Positions 24,570-33,492 of a stretch of 64,000 nt of DNA are shown piece after piece; positions within the stretch are counted from its first letter, which is position 1, and every line of letters begins with the position of its first letter. The notes under the pieces were generated by a model that did not search any database, had not been told where the DNA came from, and saw only the letters and a program-made list of their open reading frames with translations. The position numbers were made by a program, and so were the translations under genes. The DNA comes from LZORAL124-50-18 sp051208045 (GTDB taxonomy: Bacteria > Pseudomonadota > Gammaproteobacteria > Pseudomonadales > Oleiphilaceae), in NCBI GenBank assembly GCA_051208045.1, contig JBPJFY010000015.1, positions 1 through 64,000 on the forward strand. Direction: 5' to 3'.

Positions 24570-25172
24570 TTACAGCTTGTCAGCTTCTTCTGCCAGATAC
24601 TTAGCCACGCCATCCGGAGATGCGTTCATACCTTTATCACCTTTGTTCCAGCCCGCTGGACACACTTCACCGTGCTCTTCGTGGAACTGCAGCGCATCTA
24701 CCAGACGAATCAGTTCATCCATGTTGCGACCCAGAGGCAAATCATTGACGATCTGCGAGCGAACGTTACCGGCTTTGTCGATCAGGAAGGCACCACGGAA
24801 TGCCACGCCGCCTTCTGACTCCACATCATAGGCTTTGCAGATATCGTGATTCAGGTCCGCAGCCAAGGTGTACTTCACCGGGCCGATACCGCCCTCATTC
24901 ACCGGCGTGTTTCTCCAGGCATTGTGCGTGAAGTGCGAGTCAATGGAGACACCGATAACTTCAACATTTCGCTCTTTGAATGCATCAATTCGGTGATCCA
25001 GTGCGATCAGCTCGGAAGGACAAACAAAGGTAAAGTCCAGCGGATAGAAAAATACCAGACCATACTTTCCTTTGATCGCTTCGGACAGTTTATATTCGTC
25101 AACGATTGATCCGTCTGCTAATACAGCAGGTACGGTAAAATCAGGGGCTGGCTTACCAACTAGTACGCTCAT
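24570..25172 (-). CDS. Typical 2-Cys peroxiredoxin (AhpC/Tsa family)
   Basis: A 200-residue thiol peroxidase that reduces hydrogen peroxide and organic peroxides. The peroxidatic cysteine is C51 in DFTFVCPSE and the resolving cysteine C171 in EVCPAGW, the typical 2-Cys pair. The C-terminal KYLAEEADKL is the arm that positions the resolving Cys in the partner subunit. Its electron donor is probably thioredoxin, since no ahpF is nearby. The place after rnt matches the tsaA-type gene in Pseudomonas. Two perfect ATAG-N7-CTAT inverted repeats lie 200-250 bases upstream and may be OxyR sites. Confidence 0.95.
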   Translation of the reverse strand: MSVLVGKPAPDFTVPAVLADGSIVDEYKLSEAIKGKYGLVFFYPLDFTFVCPSELIALDHRIDAFKERNVEVIGVSIDSHFTHNAWRNTPVNEGGIGPVKYTLAADLNHDICKAYDVESEGGVAFRGAFLIDKAGNVRSQIVNDLPLGRNMDELIRLVDALQFHEEHGEVCPAGWNKGDKGMNASPDGVAKYLAEEADKL

Positions 25173-25374
25173 TGATCCATTTCTCCAATAGGTTGTCTAA
25201 TTCTTTTCAGTGTATTGATCCATTCACGGGGATCATCCCGTCACAGGCGTCGCTGCCTCACTCTTAAACATGGAGGCAAAGCCAGAAAAATCAACATAGT
25301 CAAGAAGCATGAAAAATTCAACTTTGAGTTTCACGCGAGTGAAGAGTAATGATAACGCCCGGATCGAGCGAGGA

Positions 25375-25424
25375 ATAGATAAATGCTATTGATAATTTTT
25401 ATGGATTAAATAGGCACCGCCTAT
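25375..25424 (-). promoter_or_regulatory. Two OxyR-like ATAG-N7-CTAT sites upstream of the peroxiredoxin gene
   Basis: Two exact copies of the LysR-type half-site pair ATAG-N7-CTAT occur at 25375-25389 and 25410-25424. This is the core of the published OxyR operator. On the minus strand a TATCAT at 25349-25354 could be a -10 whose -35 position overlaps the first site, the usual layout for OxyR activation. The target would be the peroxiredoxin gene, with a leader of roughly 170 bases. The spacing between the two sites (35 bases start to start) differs from the classical 22, so the call is tentative. Confidence 0.5.
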
Positions 25425-25514
25425 AACTGGCGATACCCATTCACTGTGACGTGCTGGTCAGTATGACATGCCGGTTAGCATATCACGCTGGAATGGCATA
25501 CAGACACAGACGAA

Positions 25515-26261
25515 TCAGTACATGTGTTGGCCACCATTGATGGACAAATTGGAGCCGGTGATGAACCCGGACTCTTCCGCAGCCAGAAACGCTACCGCAC
25601 GGGCAATTTCAGCGGGCTCCGCCAGGCGACCCACCGGAATTTGCGCAATAATCTGATTGCGGATGCTTTCATCAATTTTCATCACCATGGGTGTACCGAC
25701 ATAGCCCGGTGATACCGTATTCACGGTGACACCCTTTCTGGCAACTTCCTGAGCCAACGCTTTGGTGAACCCATGCACACCCGCTTTTGCCGCCGAATAG
25801 TTCACCTGTCCAAACTGGCCCTTTTGGCCGTTAATGGAAGAAATGTTAATCACGCGACCATATTGCTTTTCCAACATGTCGTCCAGGAATTGCTTGGTCA
25901 CATAAAACAGGCTGTCCATGTTGGTGGACATCACTGCATCCCATTTGTCCGCTCCCATTTTTTTCATCACCGCATCGCGCGTGATTCCCGCATTATTGAC
26001 AACCACATCCACCGCACCGAAACGACTCTTGATTTCCTGAGCCGCCTGGACGCAAGACTCCCAGTCGCCCACATTCATACACACAATTTCTGCGTCAGCA
26101 CCCTTTTCTTTCAACTCTGCTTGCCAGGCTTCCGCCTGTGCTTTTTTCTCGGGTGAACTGTAAGTTGCCACAACCTGATAGTTTTCCGAGGCCAGCCGCT
26201 CACAAATCGCTGATCCAATACCCCCGGTTCCCCCGGTCACCAATGCAATACGCTTGCTCAT
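25515..26261 (-). CDS. phaB: Acetoacetyl-CoA reductase
   Basis: A 248-residue short-chain dehydrogenase that reduces acetoacetyl-CoA to (R)-3-hydroxybutyryl-CoA with NADPH, the precursor of polyhydroxybutyrate. The nucleotide motif TGGTGGIG is at residues 9-16, NNAG at 89-92, and the catalytic S141, Y155 and K159 are in INISSINGQKGQFGQVNYSAAKAG. The INGQKGQFGQxNYSAAKAG string is typical of PhaB and separates it from FabG. No phaC or phaA is in the window. The region between its stop and the peroxiredoxin gene (342 bases) holds the OxyR-like sites and no other clear feature. Confidence 0.92.
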   Translation of the reverse strand: MSKRIALVTGGTGGIGSAICERLASENYQVVATYSSPEKKAQAEAWQAELKEKGADAEIVCMNVGDWESCVQAAQEIKSRFGAVDVVVNNAGITRDAVMKKMGADKWDAVMSTNMDSLFYVTKQFLDDMLEKQYGRVINISSINGQKGQFGQVNYSAAKAGVHGFTKALAQEVARKGVTVNTVSPGYVGTPMVMKIDESIRNQIIAQIPVGRLAEPAEIARAVAFLAAEESGFITGSNLSINGGQHMY

Positions 26262-26504
26262 GATTCTTTCTCCTTGTTTTATTGTCTCTGCGATCTCACA
26301 CAGAATGTTATTGTGGCTTATTTTTGATCTTACCGATTTTTAATTTATTTATACCAAGCCGTGTGTGATAGTTTTATGATTCACGTCAACAATAAATCAG
26401 GATTTTTTCCGCCTTAATTAGACCAAGGTATTTCCGGGCCTAGACGATGGTATGAATCGAACTTCGCAGTGTTCGCAAACCTTGGCAGAACTCCGGAAAC
26501 CAGC

Positions 26505-29375
26505 ATGACCTTATCTGTTTCTCCACGTATCGCTCGTTCGTTTATCACCGCCGTTCTCTATTTTTTTATTGCGGGAGTGGCCCACGCGGCCAGTGTCCTG
26601 AAAAGCCCCAATGATCAACGGGACTACCTCGCCTTCACGTTGCCCAATGAACTGCGCGTGATCGTGGTGTCTGACCCGGAGACGGATAAGGCAGCTGCAG
26701 CGATCGATGTGGCGGTGGGCAGTGGCAATGATCCTCGAGAGCATCTGGGCATGGCACATTTCCTCGAGCACATGCTGTTCCTGGGGACCGAAAAATACCC
26801 GGAGGCTGGAGAGTATCAGAAGTTTATTGCGGAACATGGTGGACAACACAATGCATACACCACCTTTGAGCATACCAACTATTTTTTTGATGTCGACGCC
26901 CGTTTTCTGGAGCCTGCCCTCGACCGTTTCTCCCAACAGTTCGTTGCGCCATTGTTTAACGAAAAGTATGTCAACCGCGAGAGAAACGCGGTGCATTCGG
27001 AGTTTACCAGTAAAATCAAAGACGATATGCGTGGCAGCCACTCAGCGTTTCGCGCCATTCTGAATCAGGAGCACCCATACAGTCTGTTCTCTGTAGGCAA
27101 CCTGACTACTCTCCGCAACACCGAAGCGGCACCATTAAGGGAAGCTCTGGTACGTTTCTACGAAGCCAATTATTCTGCAAATATCATGACCCTGACGATA
27201 TATGGAAAAGAGCCCGTTAGTCAGCTGAAGGAATGGGTGGAAGAAAAGTTCGCCGGTGTAAAAAACCGGCATTTAAAGCCGAAACAACACACGCAGCCGC
27301 TGCTCGCCGAACAGGGACCGCATTTGCTGAGCATTAAACCAAATATGGATCGCCGATCGCTGCAGGTCAGTTTTGTCGTGGACAGTCAGGAAGCCCTGTA
27401 CCAGCAAAAACCTGCCTACTACGTGTCAAATCTGCTCGGACATGAAGGAAAAGGCAGTCTGCTCTCCGTGTTGAAGGAAAAAGGGTGGACCAATTCGCTC
27501 AGCGCGGGCATGGGGTTGGACACCGGCCACTCTGCCATGTTCGTGATCAGCATGGAACTCACGCCGGAAGGTCTGGAAAACTGGCAGGAGATTGTTCGGC
27601 TGACACTGGGAAATGTTGAAAAGGTGAAAAATGAAGGCATGCAGTCCTTCTATTTCGATGAGCAGAAACGCATGCTCGATTTATCTTTCGAGTTTTTGAC
27701 CAAGTCCTCCGCACTGCATTACGCCAGCCGGATTGCCAACGAAATGCATTACCGGCCAGACCAGGATGTGTTGCGTGGGGGGTACCTGCTGGAAAGCTAC
27801 TCCCCTGCACTGTACACAGCACTGTTGAATCAGCTTACCCCGGAAAACGCCTTGATCACCCTGACGGCACAAAACGTAGAAACCGATTCAGTCTCCGAGT
27901 GGTACGAAACACCCTTCTCGTACAAGCCACTCCCCAAAGAACAAGTGCAGCCAGCCCCGGAACATGTAGCTCAGTTTACCCTGCCCACCCCGAACGACTT
28001 CATTCCGCAAGCCGTGGCAATCACCCGGTCAGCAACGATGCCACACCCGAAAATTCTGGAGTCCTCCCCGGGATTCCAATCCTGGTTTGCAGTGGATACT
28101 GAGTTCAATACCCCTCACAGCGCTTACTACATCAATATCCGCTCACCGTACGCCAATGATTCGGCATTGAGCGCCGTGAACACTTACCTTTTGGTCGACC
28201 TGCTCAAAGATGAGTTGAACGAATTCAGCTACCCGGCTTATCTGGGTGGATTGACGTTCAAAATTTATGGCCACATACGAGGCATCACCATTCGGATCGA
28301 AGGCTACCCGGAAAAGCAGTCGGTTCTGCTGAGCCGGATATTGAGTACGCTGACGACCATGCCAATCCGGAAAGATCGTTTGGCCATCAGCCTGGAAAAC
28401 CTGAAACGCGGACTGGAAAACGCCAGCAAGAAAAAGCCGTTTGAACAGACCATCCTGGAAACTCGCCGACTGATGACCTCACCGCTTTGGAGCGAGGAAG
28501 AAAAGCTGGCAGTGATTCCTCAGGTAAACGCCGAAGCGCTCAACCAATTCACCCAAAAACTGTTCAGCGAGCTGGAAGTGGTCACCATGACGCACGGGAA
28601 CACCACTCGCGCGGCGGCGTTAAGCTTGAACCAGCTGGTGAAGTCTTATCTCACGAGTCAGGCCACCGCCGTTGACGTGCCATCGGGCAGAGTCGCCCTT
28701 CTGGGTCTCGATGAACAGGCGATCAGAACGCTGGACATCGACCACCCGGACTCCAGCTATGTGATGCTCATCCAGGGGCGAAATACCTCCTGGGAAGAAA
28801 AAGCCTACTTTGCCCTCGCCAGCCAGATCGCCTCTCCGGAATACTACCGTGAAATGCGCACGGAAAAACAACTGGGTTATGTTGTGTTCGTGATGCCGTT
28901 TTCCATGTTTGAAGTGCCGGGCATGGGTTTCATTGTTCAATCCCCGAAGGTCACGCCTGGATTTATTCATCGCGATACCGAAGATTTTCTGAGCCGGTTC
29001 ATCTCATTGGTTGCTGCCATGGATGACGCGACATGGGAGAAAAACAAGGAAGCCATCATCAGTAACCTGTTAAAGAAAGAGACTCGTCTGCTTGAACGCA
29101 GTGACCGCTTCTGGACAGAAATTGACCGCGGATTCGAACAATTCAACAGCGACACAATCATGGCTGAAGCCATTCAAAGCGCTTCACGGGAAGGATTTAT
29201 GGCCTTTATTCAAGCGGTGCTCGACCGGTCAGGAAAAAAGCTGATCACGCTCAACCAAGGCAATGCCGAAGCCATCGTTGAAGCGGCCAAATCCGAAACA
29301 GCGCTCACGGGATGGCAGGCGGTTGAGAGTAAAGCGGGCCTGTGGGAAGGGAAAGAATCGGTGCAGGCGGAATAA
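26505..29375 (+). CDS. ptrA: Pitrilysin-type periplasmic zinc protease (M16 family)
   Basis: About 956 residues, close to the 962 of E. coli protease III. A signal peptide ends near AHA in the first 28 residues. The inverted zinc motif HFLEH is at 85-89 (H85, catalytic E88, H89), and the third ligand should be the Glu in NRERNAVHSEF. Four M16 domains are expected; the inactive C-terminal half includes EYYREMRTEKQLGYVV, the R/Y substrate motif. It degrades peptides and small proteins in the periplasm. The frame opens at a GTG at 26469, but the ATG at 26505 puts the signal peptide at the N-terminus and is preferred. It converges on mtnA with only 13 bases between. Confidence 0.93.
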   Translation: MTLSVSPRIARSFITAVLYFFIAGVAHAASVLKSPNDQRDYLAFTLPNELRVIVVSDPETDKAAAAIDVAVGSGNDPREHLGMAHFLEHMLFLGTEKYPEAGEYQKFIAEHGGQHNAYTTFEHTNYFFDVDARFLEPALDRFSQQFVAPLFNEKYVNRERNAVHSEFTSKIKDDMRGSHSAFRAILNQEHPYSLFSVGNLTTLRNTEAAPLREALVRFYEANYSANIMTLTIYGKEPVSQLKEWVEEKFAGVKNRHLKPKQHTQPLLAEQGPHLLSIKPNMDRRSLQVSFVVDSQEALYQQKPAYYVSNLLGHEGKGSLLSVLKEKGWTNSLSAGMGLDTGHSAMFVISMELTPEGLENWQEIVRLTLGNVEKVKNEGMQSFYFDEQKRMLDLSFEFLTKSSALHYASRIANEMHYRPDQDVLRGGYLLESYSPALYTALLNQLTPENALITLTAQNVETDSVSEWYETPFSYKPLPKEQVQPAPEHVAQFTLPTPNDFIPQAVAITRSATMPHPKILESSPGFQSWFAVDTEFNTPHSAYYINIRSPYANDSALSAVNTYLLVDLLKDELNEFSYPAYLGGLTFKIYGHIRGITIRIEGYPEKQSVLLSRILSTLTTMPIRKDRLAISLENLKRGLENASKKKPFEQTILETRRLMTSPLWSEEEKLAVIPQVNAEALNQFTQKLFSELEVVTMTHGNTTRAAALSLNQLVKSYLTSQATAVDVPSGRVALLGLDEQAIRTLDIDHPDSSYVMLIQGRNTSWEEKAYFALASQIASPEYYREMRTEKQLGYVVFVMPFSMFEVPGMGFIVQSPKVTPGFIHRDTEDFLSRFISLVAAMDDATWEKNKEAIISNLLKKETRLLERSDRFWTEIDRGFEQFNSDTIMAEAIQSASREGFMAFIQAVLDRSGKKLITLNQGNAEAIVEAAKSETALTGWQAVESKAGLWEGKESVQAE

Positions 29376-29382
29376 CCGCCTG
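29364..29382. terminator. Inverted repeat spanning the ptrA stop codon
   Basis: CAGGCGG (29364-29370) and CCGCCTG (29376-29382) form a perfect 7-pair stem with the TAA stop codon of ptrA in the 5-base loop. It lies between convergent ptrA and mtnA. There is no T-run, so a terminator role is only likely. Confidence 0.5.
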
Positions 29383-29388
29383 TCCAGC

Positions 29389-30501
29389 TTACCTGAGGGT
29401 TTTCAGGTTTTCGATGTAGGGCGCGGTGATAACGCCTTTTTCGGTAATAATTCCGTCAATCAACTCGGCAGGGGTAACATCAAAAACCGGGTTGTATGCA
29501 TCGATTTCCTGAAGAGCGACCATTTTTCCCTGAACCGCCAACACTTCTTTGCTTTCACGCTGCTCGATCGGAATCAGGGTTCCGCTCTCCATTGCAAAGT
29601 CAATCGTTGAACAAGGGGCGGCCACATAAAATCGCACCCCATGATGTTTGGCCAACACCGCCAGACTATACGTGCCAATCTTATTGGCCACATCACCATT
29701 GGCAGTAATTCGGTCAGCTCCAACAATCACACAGGCTACCTGCCCGCTTTGCATCAGTTGCGCAGCAGCAGCATCCACATTCAACGTCACGGGAATGCCA
29801 TCCTGGTACAATTCCCAGGCGGTCAACCGGGCCCCCTGCATCCAGGGACGGGTTTCATCTGCAAATACCCGCTCAATATTGCCATGGGCATGCAACGCGC
29901 GAATCACGCCTAACGCGGTGCCATACCCCCCCGTGGCGAGCGAGCCGGTGTTGCAGTGGGTTAACACGTTAAATTGCCCGGTGCGACCCGCAGCCTGGAT
30001 TTGCTCGACAATAAACGCCTGTCCGTACTTGCCCATTTGTATATTACCGGCAATGTCTGCATGATGAATCGCCACCGCCAGTCGCATGAGTTTGTCGAAT
30101 GCGTTCTCACGATCAACTTCCGCCAGTGCCTGTCGACACCGATCCAGTGCCCAGAACAGATTCACCGCTGTGGGACGAGTCTGGGCCAGCAGCTCAATAT
30201 CATTCTCAATACGTTCTCGCCACTCATGATTCAACTGACAATTGCGCCGAGCTGATAACGCCACCCCATACGCTGCAGTGATACCGATCGCAGGTGCGCC
30301 GCGCACAACCATTTTGACAATGGCATCCACTACCTGGCGAGCTTCCGTGCACTCCACGTAACGTTCTTCCAAAGGTAAGATGCGCTGATCAAGCAACAAC
30401 AGCATACCCTCTTCCTGCCATTTGATGGGCGCTACACGTGAGTCATAGTGCCCGCTGACACCCTCAGCTAACACGTCGTTGTCTAAAGAACCATCAACCA
30501 T
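29389..30501 (-). CDS. mtnA: Methylthioribose-1-phosphate isomerase
   Basis: About 370 residues of the eIF2B-like MtnA family, converting 5-methylthioribose-1-phosphate to methylthioribulose-1-phosphate in methionine salvage. RGAPAIGITAAYG binds the phosphate. The catalytic Cys is in THCNTGSLATGGYGTALG and the catalytic Asp in VGADRITANGDVANKIGTY. The frame opens at 30633, but the ATG at 30501 has an AGAGAG six bases upstream and gives a normal length; the ATG at 30507 is nearly as good. It diverges from mtaD, which makes its upstream metabolite, so the two probably share a control region (30502-30649). Confidence 0.94.
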   Translation of the reverse strand: MVDGSLDNDVLAEGVSGHYDSRVAPIKWQEEGMLLLLDQRILPLEERYVECTEARQVVDAIVKMVVRGAPAIGITAAYGVALSARRNCQLNHEWRERIENDIELLAQTRPTAVNLFWALDRCRQALAEVDRENAFDKLMRLAVAIHHADIAGNIQMGKYGQAFIVEQIQAAGRTGQFNVLTHCNTGSLATGGYGTALGVIRALHAHGNIERVFADETRPWMQGARLTAWELYQDGIPVTLNVDAAAAQLMQSGQVACVIVGADRITANGDVANKIGTYSLAVLAKHHGVRFYVAAPCSTIDFAMESGTLIPIEQRESKEVLAVQGKMVALQEIDAYNPVFDVTPAELIDGIITEKGVITAPYIENLKTLR

Positions 30502-30649
30502 TCGCATCTCTCTGAATTGTATTCCCTGAATCAGGGACTGGGACTGGAATCTCTTGCCGGTTTCAGGGTGAAAATCTTCTACATTGAGGATACAATTCTC
30601 CCTCCGGGAGAGGCATTCTACCCCTAAATTCACAGACGGGAAACAGCCA

Positions 30650-32011
30650 ATGACGAATCAACCGTTCGGCGAATCGCCAGACAAGGGATCCATCGACACC
30701 CTGATCGAGCCCAAGTGGATCATCACACTGGATGGGGAAGAACGGGTGCTGGAGGGTCATGCGGTGGCGATCCAGGGGGCTCAGATTCAAGCAATTCTCC
30801 CCGTGGAAGAAGCTCATCAACGCTTTAATCCTGCAACCACCGTTCGGCTGCCTGATCATGCTCTCATCCCAGGACTGATCAACGCCCACGGACACAGCGC
30901 CATGAGTCTGTTTCGCGGGATGGCGGATGATCTCGCCCTGATGGATTGGCTGAACAATCATATCTGGCCCGCAGAGGCTGCTTTCGTGGACGAAGAGTTT
31001 GTCCGCGATGGCACGCTGCTCGCCATCGCAGAAATGGTAAAAACCGGCACCACATTTTTCAGTGATATGTACTTCTTCCCGAACATCACGGCAGAGGTAG
31101 CGCTTGAACAAAAAGTGCGTACGCAGATCTGTTTTCCGGTTCTGGACTTCCCGACCAACTGGGCCGCCGATTCGGACGACTACATACACAAGGGACTGGA
31201 CGTTTACAACCGGTATAAAACCAACAGCTATGTTCACGTCGCTTTTGGCCCCCATGCTCCCTACACGGTTTCAGATGCGCCTCTGACCAAAATCGTCACC
31301 CTCGCAGAGCAACTGGACAGCAAAATTCAGATCCATTTACACGAAACTGCCTTTGAAGTGATGGATGCCGTCGAGAAAACCGGTAAGCGCCCTTTGCAGC
31401 GCCTGAACGAACTCGGACTGCTCTCCCAGAACCTGCAGTGTGTCCACATGACCCAAGTGGACGACGCAGACCTGGAGATTCTCCGCGCTACCAATGCGCA
31501 CGTGATTCACTGCCCCGAGTCCAACCTGAAGCTGGCCAGTGGCTTTTGCCCGGCGCACAAACTCATGCAGAGCGGCATCAACGTTGCCTTGGGTACTGAT
31601 GGCGCTTCCAGCAACAATAACCTCGACATGATTGAAGAAATGCGCACAGCGGCGTTGATCGCCAAATCGGTGTCCGGTGATGCATCTGCGTTACGGGCCA
31701 TGGATGCGCTGAAAATGGCCACCATCAACGGTGCCCGTGCCTTGGGTCTGGAACAGCAGACAGGATCCATTGAAGTTGGCAAGTGGGCGGATGTCGTCGC
31801 CGTTGATTTAGGAAAAATCGAACATCAGCCGGTCTATGACCCGGTTTCGCACCTGGTGTATTGCGCTTCCGGTAAGGATGTGACACACAGCTGGATCGGT
31901 GGTCAACAACACCTGAAAGACGGGCAATTAACGCACATTGATACAGTACACCTGGCGAAGAGAGCCCAGAACTGGGCACAGAAAATCACCGAGCGAAAGC
32001 AAACCAACTAG
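30650..32011 (+). CDS. mtaD: 5-methylthioadenosine / S-adenosylhomocysteine deaminase (TRZ/ATZ family)
   Basis: About 453 residues of the amidohydrolase superfamily. The metal motif NAHGHSAMSLFRG gives H80 and H82; HLHETAFE and LGTDGASSNNNLDM give further ligands and the catalytic Asp. The family deaminates methylthioadenosine to methylthioinosine and also acts on adenosylhomocysteine. The direct neighbour mtnA supports a methylthioadenosine role: in Pseudomonas the salvage route runs by deamination, then phosphorolysis, then MtnA. The phosphorylase for that middle step is not in the window. The ATG at 30650 is preferred over 30584 because of a GGGA eight bases upstream and homologue length. 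Confidence 0.9.
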   Translation: MTNQPFGESPDKGSIDTLIEPKWIITLDGEERVLEGHAVAIQGAQIQAILPVEEAHQRFNPATTVRLPDHALIPGLINAHGHSAMSLFRGMADDLALMDWLNNHIWPAEAAFVDEEFVRDGTLLAIAEMVKTGTTFFSDMYFFPNITAEVALEQKVRTQICFPVLDFPTNWAADSDDYIHKGLDVYNRYKTNSYVHVAFGPHAPYTVSDAPLTKIVTLAEQLDSKIQIHLHETAFEVMDAVEKTGKRPLQRLNELGLLSQNLQCVHMTQVDDADLEILRATNAHVIHCPESNLKLASGFCPAHKLMQSGINVALGTDGASSNNNLDMIEEMRTAALIAKSVSGDASALRAMDALKMATINGARALGLEQQTGSIEVGKWADVVAVDLGKIEHQPVYDPVSHLVYCASGKDVTHSWIGGQQHLKDGQLTHIDTVHLAKRAQNWAQKITERKQTN

Positions 32012-32069
32012 TACAACGGAACACGGTGCCCGACGCAGCACTGACTGTCTTCGTTTTAGAGAGAACACC

Positions 32070-32801
32070 ATGACGGATTCCATGACAGCACGCACCTCCA
32101 CATCACACAATGTCGACGAGCAGGAGATCGCCAAATTTGAACAACTGGCCAATCGCTGGTGGGACAAGGAAAGCGAGTTCAAGCCGCTCCATGACATCAA
32201 CCCGCTCCGACTGAACTACATCGAAGAGCGCTGTCCACTTCCCGGCAAAGAAGTGCTGGATGTGGGCTGTGGTGGCGGAATTTTGTCGGAAGGCATGGCC
32301 ATACGCGGCGCTCATGTCACCGGTATCGACATGGGGGAAGCCCCCCTCGCTGTCGCCAGAATTCATGGCCTGGAATCCGGTGTGCAAGTCAATTACCTGA
32401 GAACCACGGCAGAAGCGCACGCAGAACAAAATGCCGGCAAGTACGACATCGTCACCTGCCTTGAAATGCTCGAACACGTGCCAGAACCGGGCTCTGTGAT
32501 CCAGGCCTGCATGCGCATGTTAAAGCCGGGAGGCAGCCTGTTTCTCTCCACGATCAACCGGAATCCAAAATCGTACCTGTTTGCCATTGTTGGCGCAGAA
32601 CACGTATTGAAATTGTTACCCAAAGGTACCCATGATTTCAAAAAGTTTATCCGACCCTCTGAACTGGCCAGTCATGTGCGACAGGCGGGCCTGGATGTTC
32701 GGGACATCGCTGGCATGGTCTACAATCCCATTACGAAAAAGTACAAACTCTCCCGAGATGTCGACGTAAACTATTTGATGTACACCCACAAGCCTGAGTG
32801 A
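32070..32801 (+). CDS. ubiG: Ubiquinone biosynthesis O-methyltransferase
   Basis: A 243-residue class I SAM methyltransferase acting at both O-methylation steps of ubiquinone synthesis. Motif I is VLDVGCGGGILSEGMA; MEMLEHVP-type motif II appears as CLEMLEHVPEPG, and LKPGGSLFLSTINRN is motif III. N-terminal FEQLANRWWDKESEFKPLHDINP is diagnostic for UbiG. The open frame begins at 31938, but the ATG at 32070 follows a GAGAG and gives the standard length (about 240). It is second in the plus-strand run mtaD-ubiG-mupP-yciK, 58 bases after mtaD and 10 bases before the phosphatase gene, as in Pseudomonas. Confidence 0.96.
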   Translation: MTDSMTARTSTSHNVDEQEIAKFEQLANRWWDKESEFKPLHDINPLRLNYIEERCPLPGKEVLDVGCGGGILSEGMAIRGAHVTGIDMGEAPLAVARIHGLESGVQVNYLRTTAEAHAEQNAGKYDIVTCLEMLEHVPEPGSVIQACMRMLKPGGSLFLSTINRNPKSYLFAIVGAEHVLKLLPKGTHDFKKFIRPSELASHVRQAGLDVRDIAGMVYNPITKKYKLSRDVDVNYLMYTHKPE

Positions 32802-32811
32802 TCTGAGACGT

Positions 32812-33480
32812 ATGGCCCAGCCTGAAGCTGTTTTTTTTGATCTGGATGGTACGCTGATTGATACGGCCCCGGACTTTATTCATGCCGTCAACAGCCAGCG
32901 TCGACATCTGAAGATGGAAGACGCCGATCCGGTATCGATTCGAAACACGGTATCCAATGGTGCGCGCGCGTTGATTCACCTCTCTTTCGGCTATGATGAA
33001 GCCCATCCGGACTACACACTACGATTGAATGAGCTACTGGATCTGTACCTCGCCTGCATCAGCAATGCATCGCGATTGTTTTCCGGGTTGGATGACCTGC
33101 TGTTGTCACTTGAACAACGCGGTATTCCCTGGGGAATCATTACGAACAAACCGCGACGATACACGACCCCGCTTTTAGAGGGGCTGGCGCTAACACATCG
33201 GAGTGCAATTACCATCTGTCCGGATGATGTGACGCACCGTAAGCCGCATCCCGAGCCCATGCACCTCGCGTGCCGGCATGTTGGCGTCGATCCGGCACGC
33301 TGTATCTACGTGGGCGACCATGAACGCGACATACAGGCAGGAAAAAACGCGGGGATGAAAACCATTGCCGCCCAGTACGGTTATCTCACACAACCTTCGG
33401 AAGCGGAAGCGTGGCAGGCAGACGCCGTGGCTGCATCCTCCGAAGCGCTGGCGTTAGTGATTGAGTCCATCGACTGTTAA
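32812..33480 (+). CDS. mupP: HAD phosphatase, probable MurNAc-6-phosphate phosphatase MupP
   Basis: A 222-residue HAD-superfamily hydrolase. Motif I FFDLDGTLIDT holds nucleophile D10 and acid/base D12; motif II is IITNKP, motif III KPHPEP and motif IV YVGDHERDIQAGKNAGM. The sequence also resembles phosphoglycolate phosphatase Gph. The specific MupP assignment rests on position: in Pseudomonas the gene directly after ubiG encodes the MurNAc-6-phosphate phosphatase of the MurU cell-wall recycling route. This is inferred from context; Gph is the alternative. Only 10 bases separate it from ubiG, and 12 from yciK, so the three are almost certainly cotranscribed. Confidence 0.78.
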   Translation: MAQPEAVFFDLDGTLIDTAPDFIHAVNSQRRHLKMEDADPVSIRNTVSNGARALIHLSFGYDEAHPDYTLRLNELLDLYLACISNASRLFSGLDDLLLSLEQRGIPWGIITNKPRRYTTPLLEGLALTHRSAITICPDDVTHRKPHPEPMHLACRHVGVDPARCIYVGDHERDIQAGKNAGMKTIAAQYGYLTQPSEAEAWQADAVAASSEALALVIESIDC

Positions 33481-33492
33481 AGGAAACCATTC

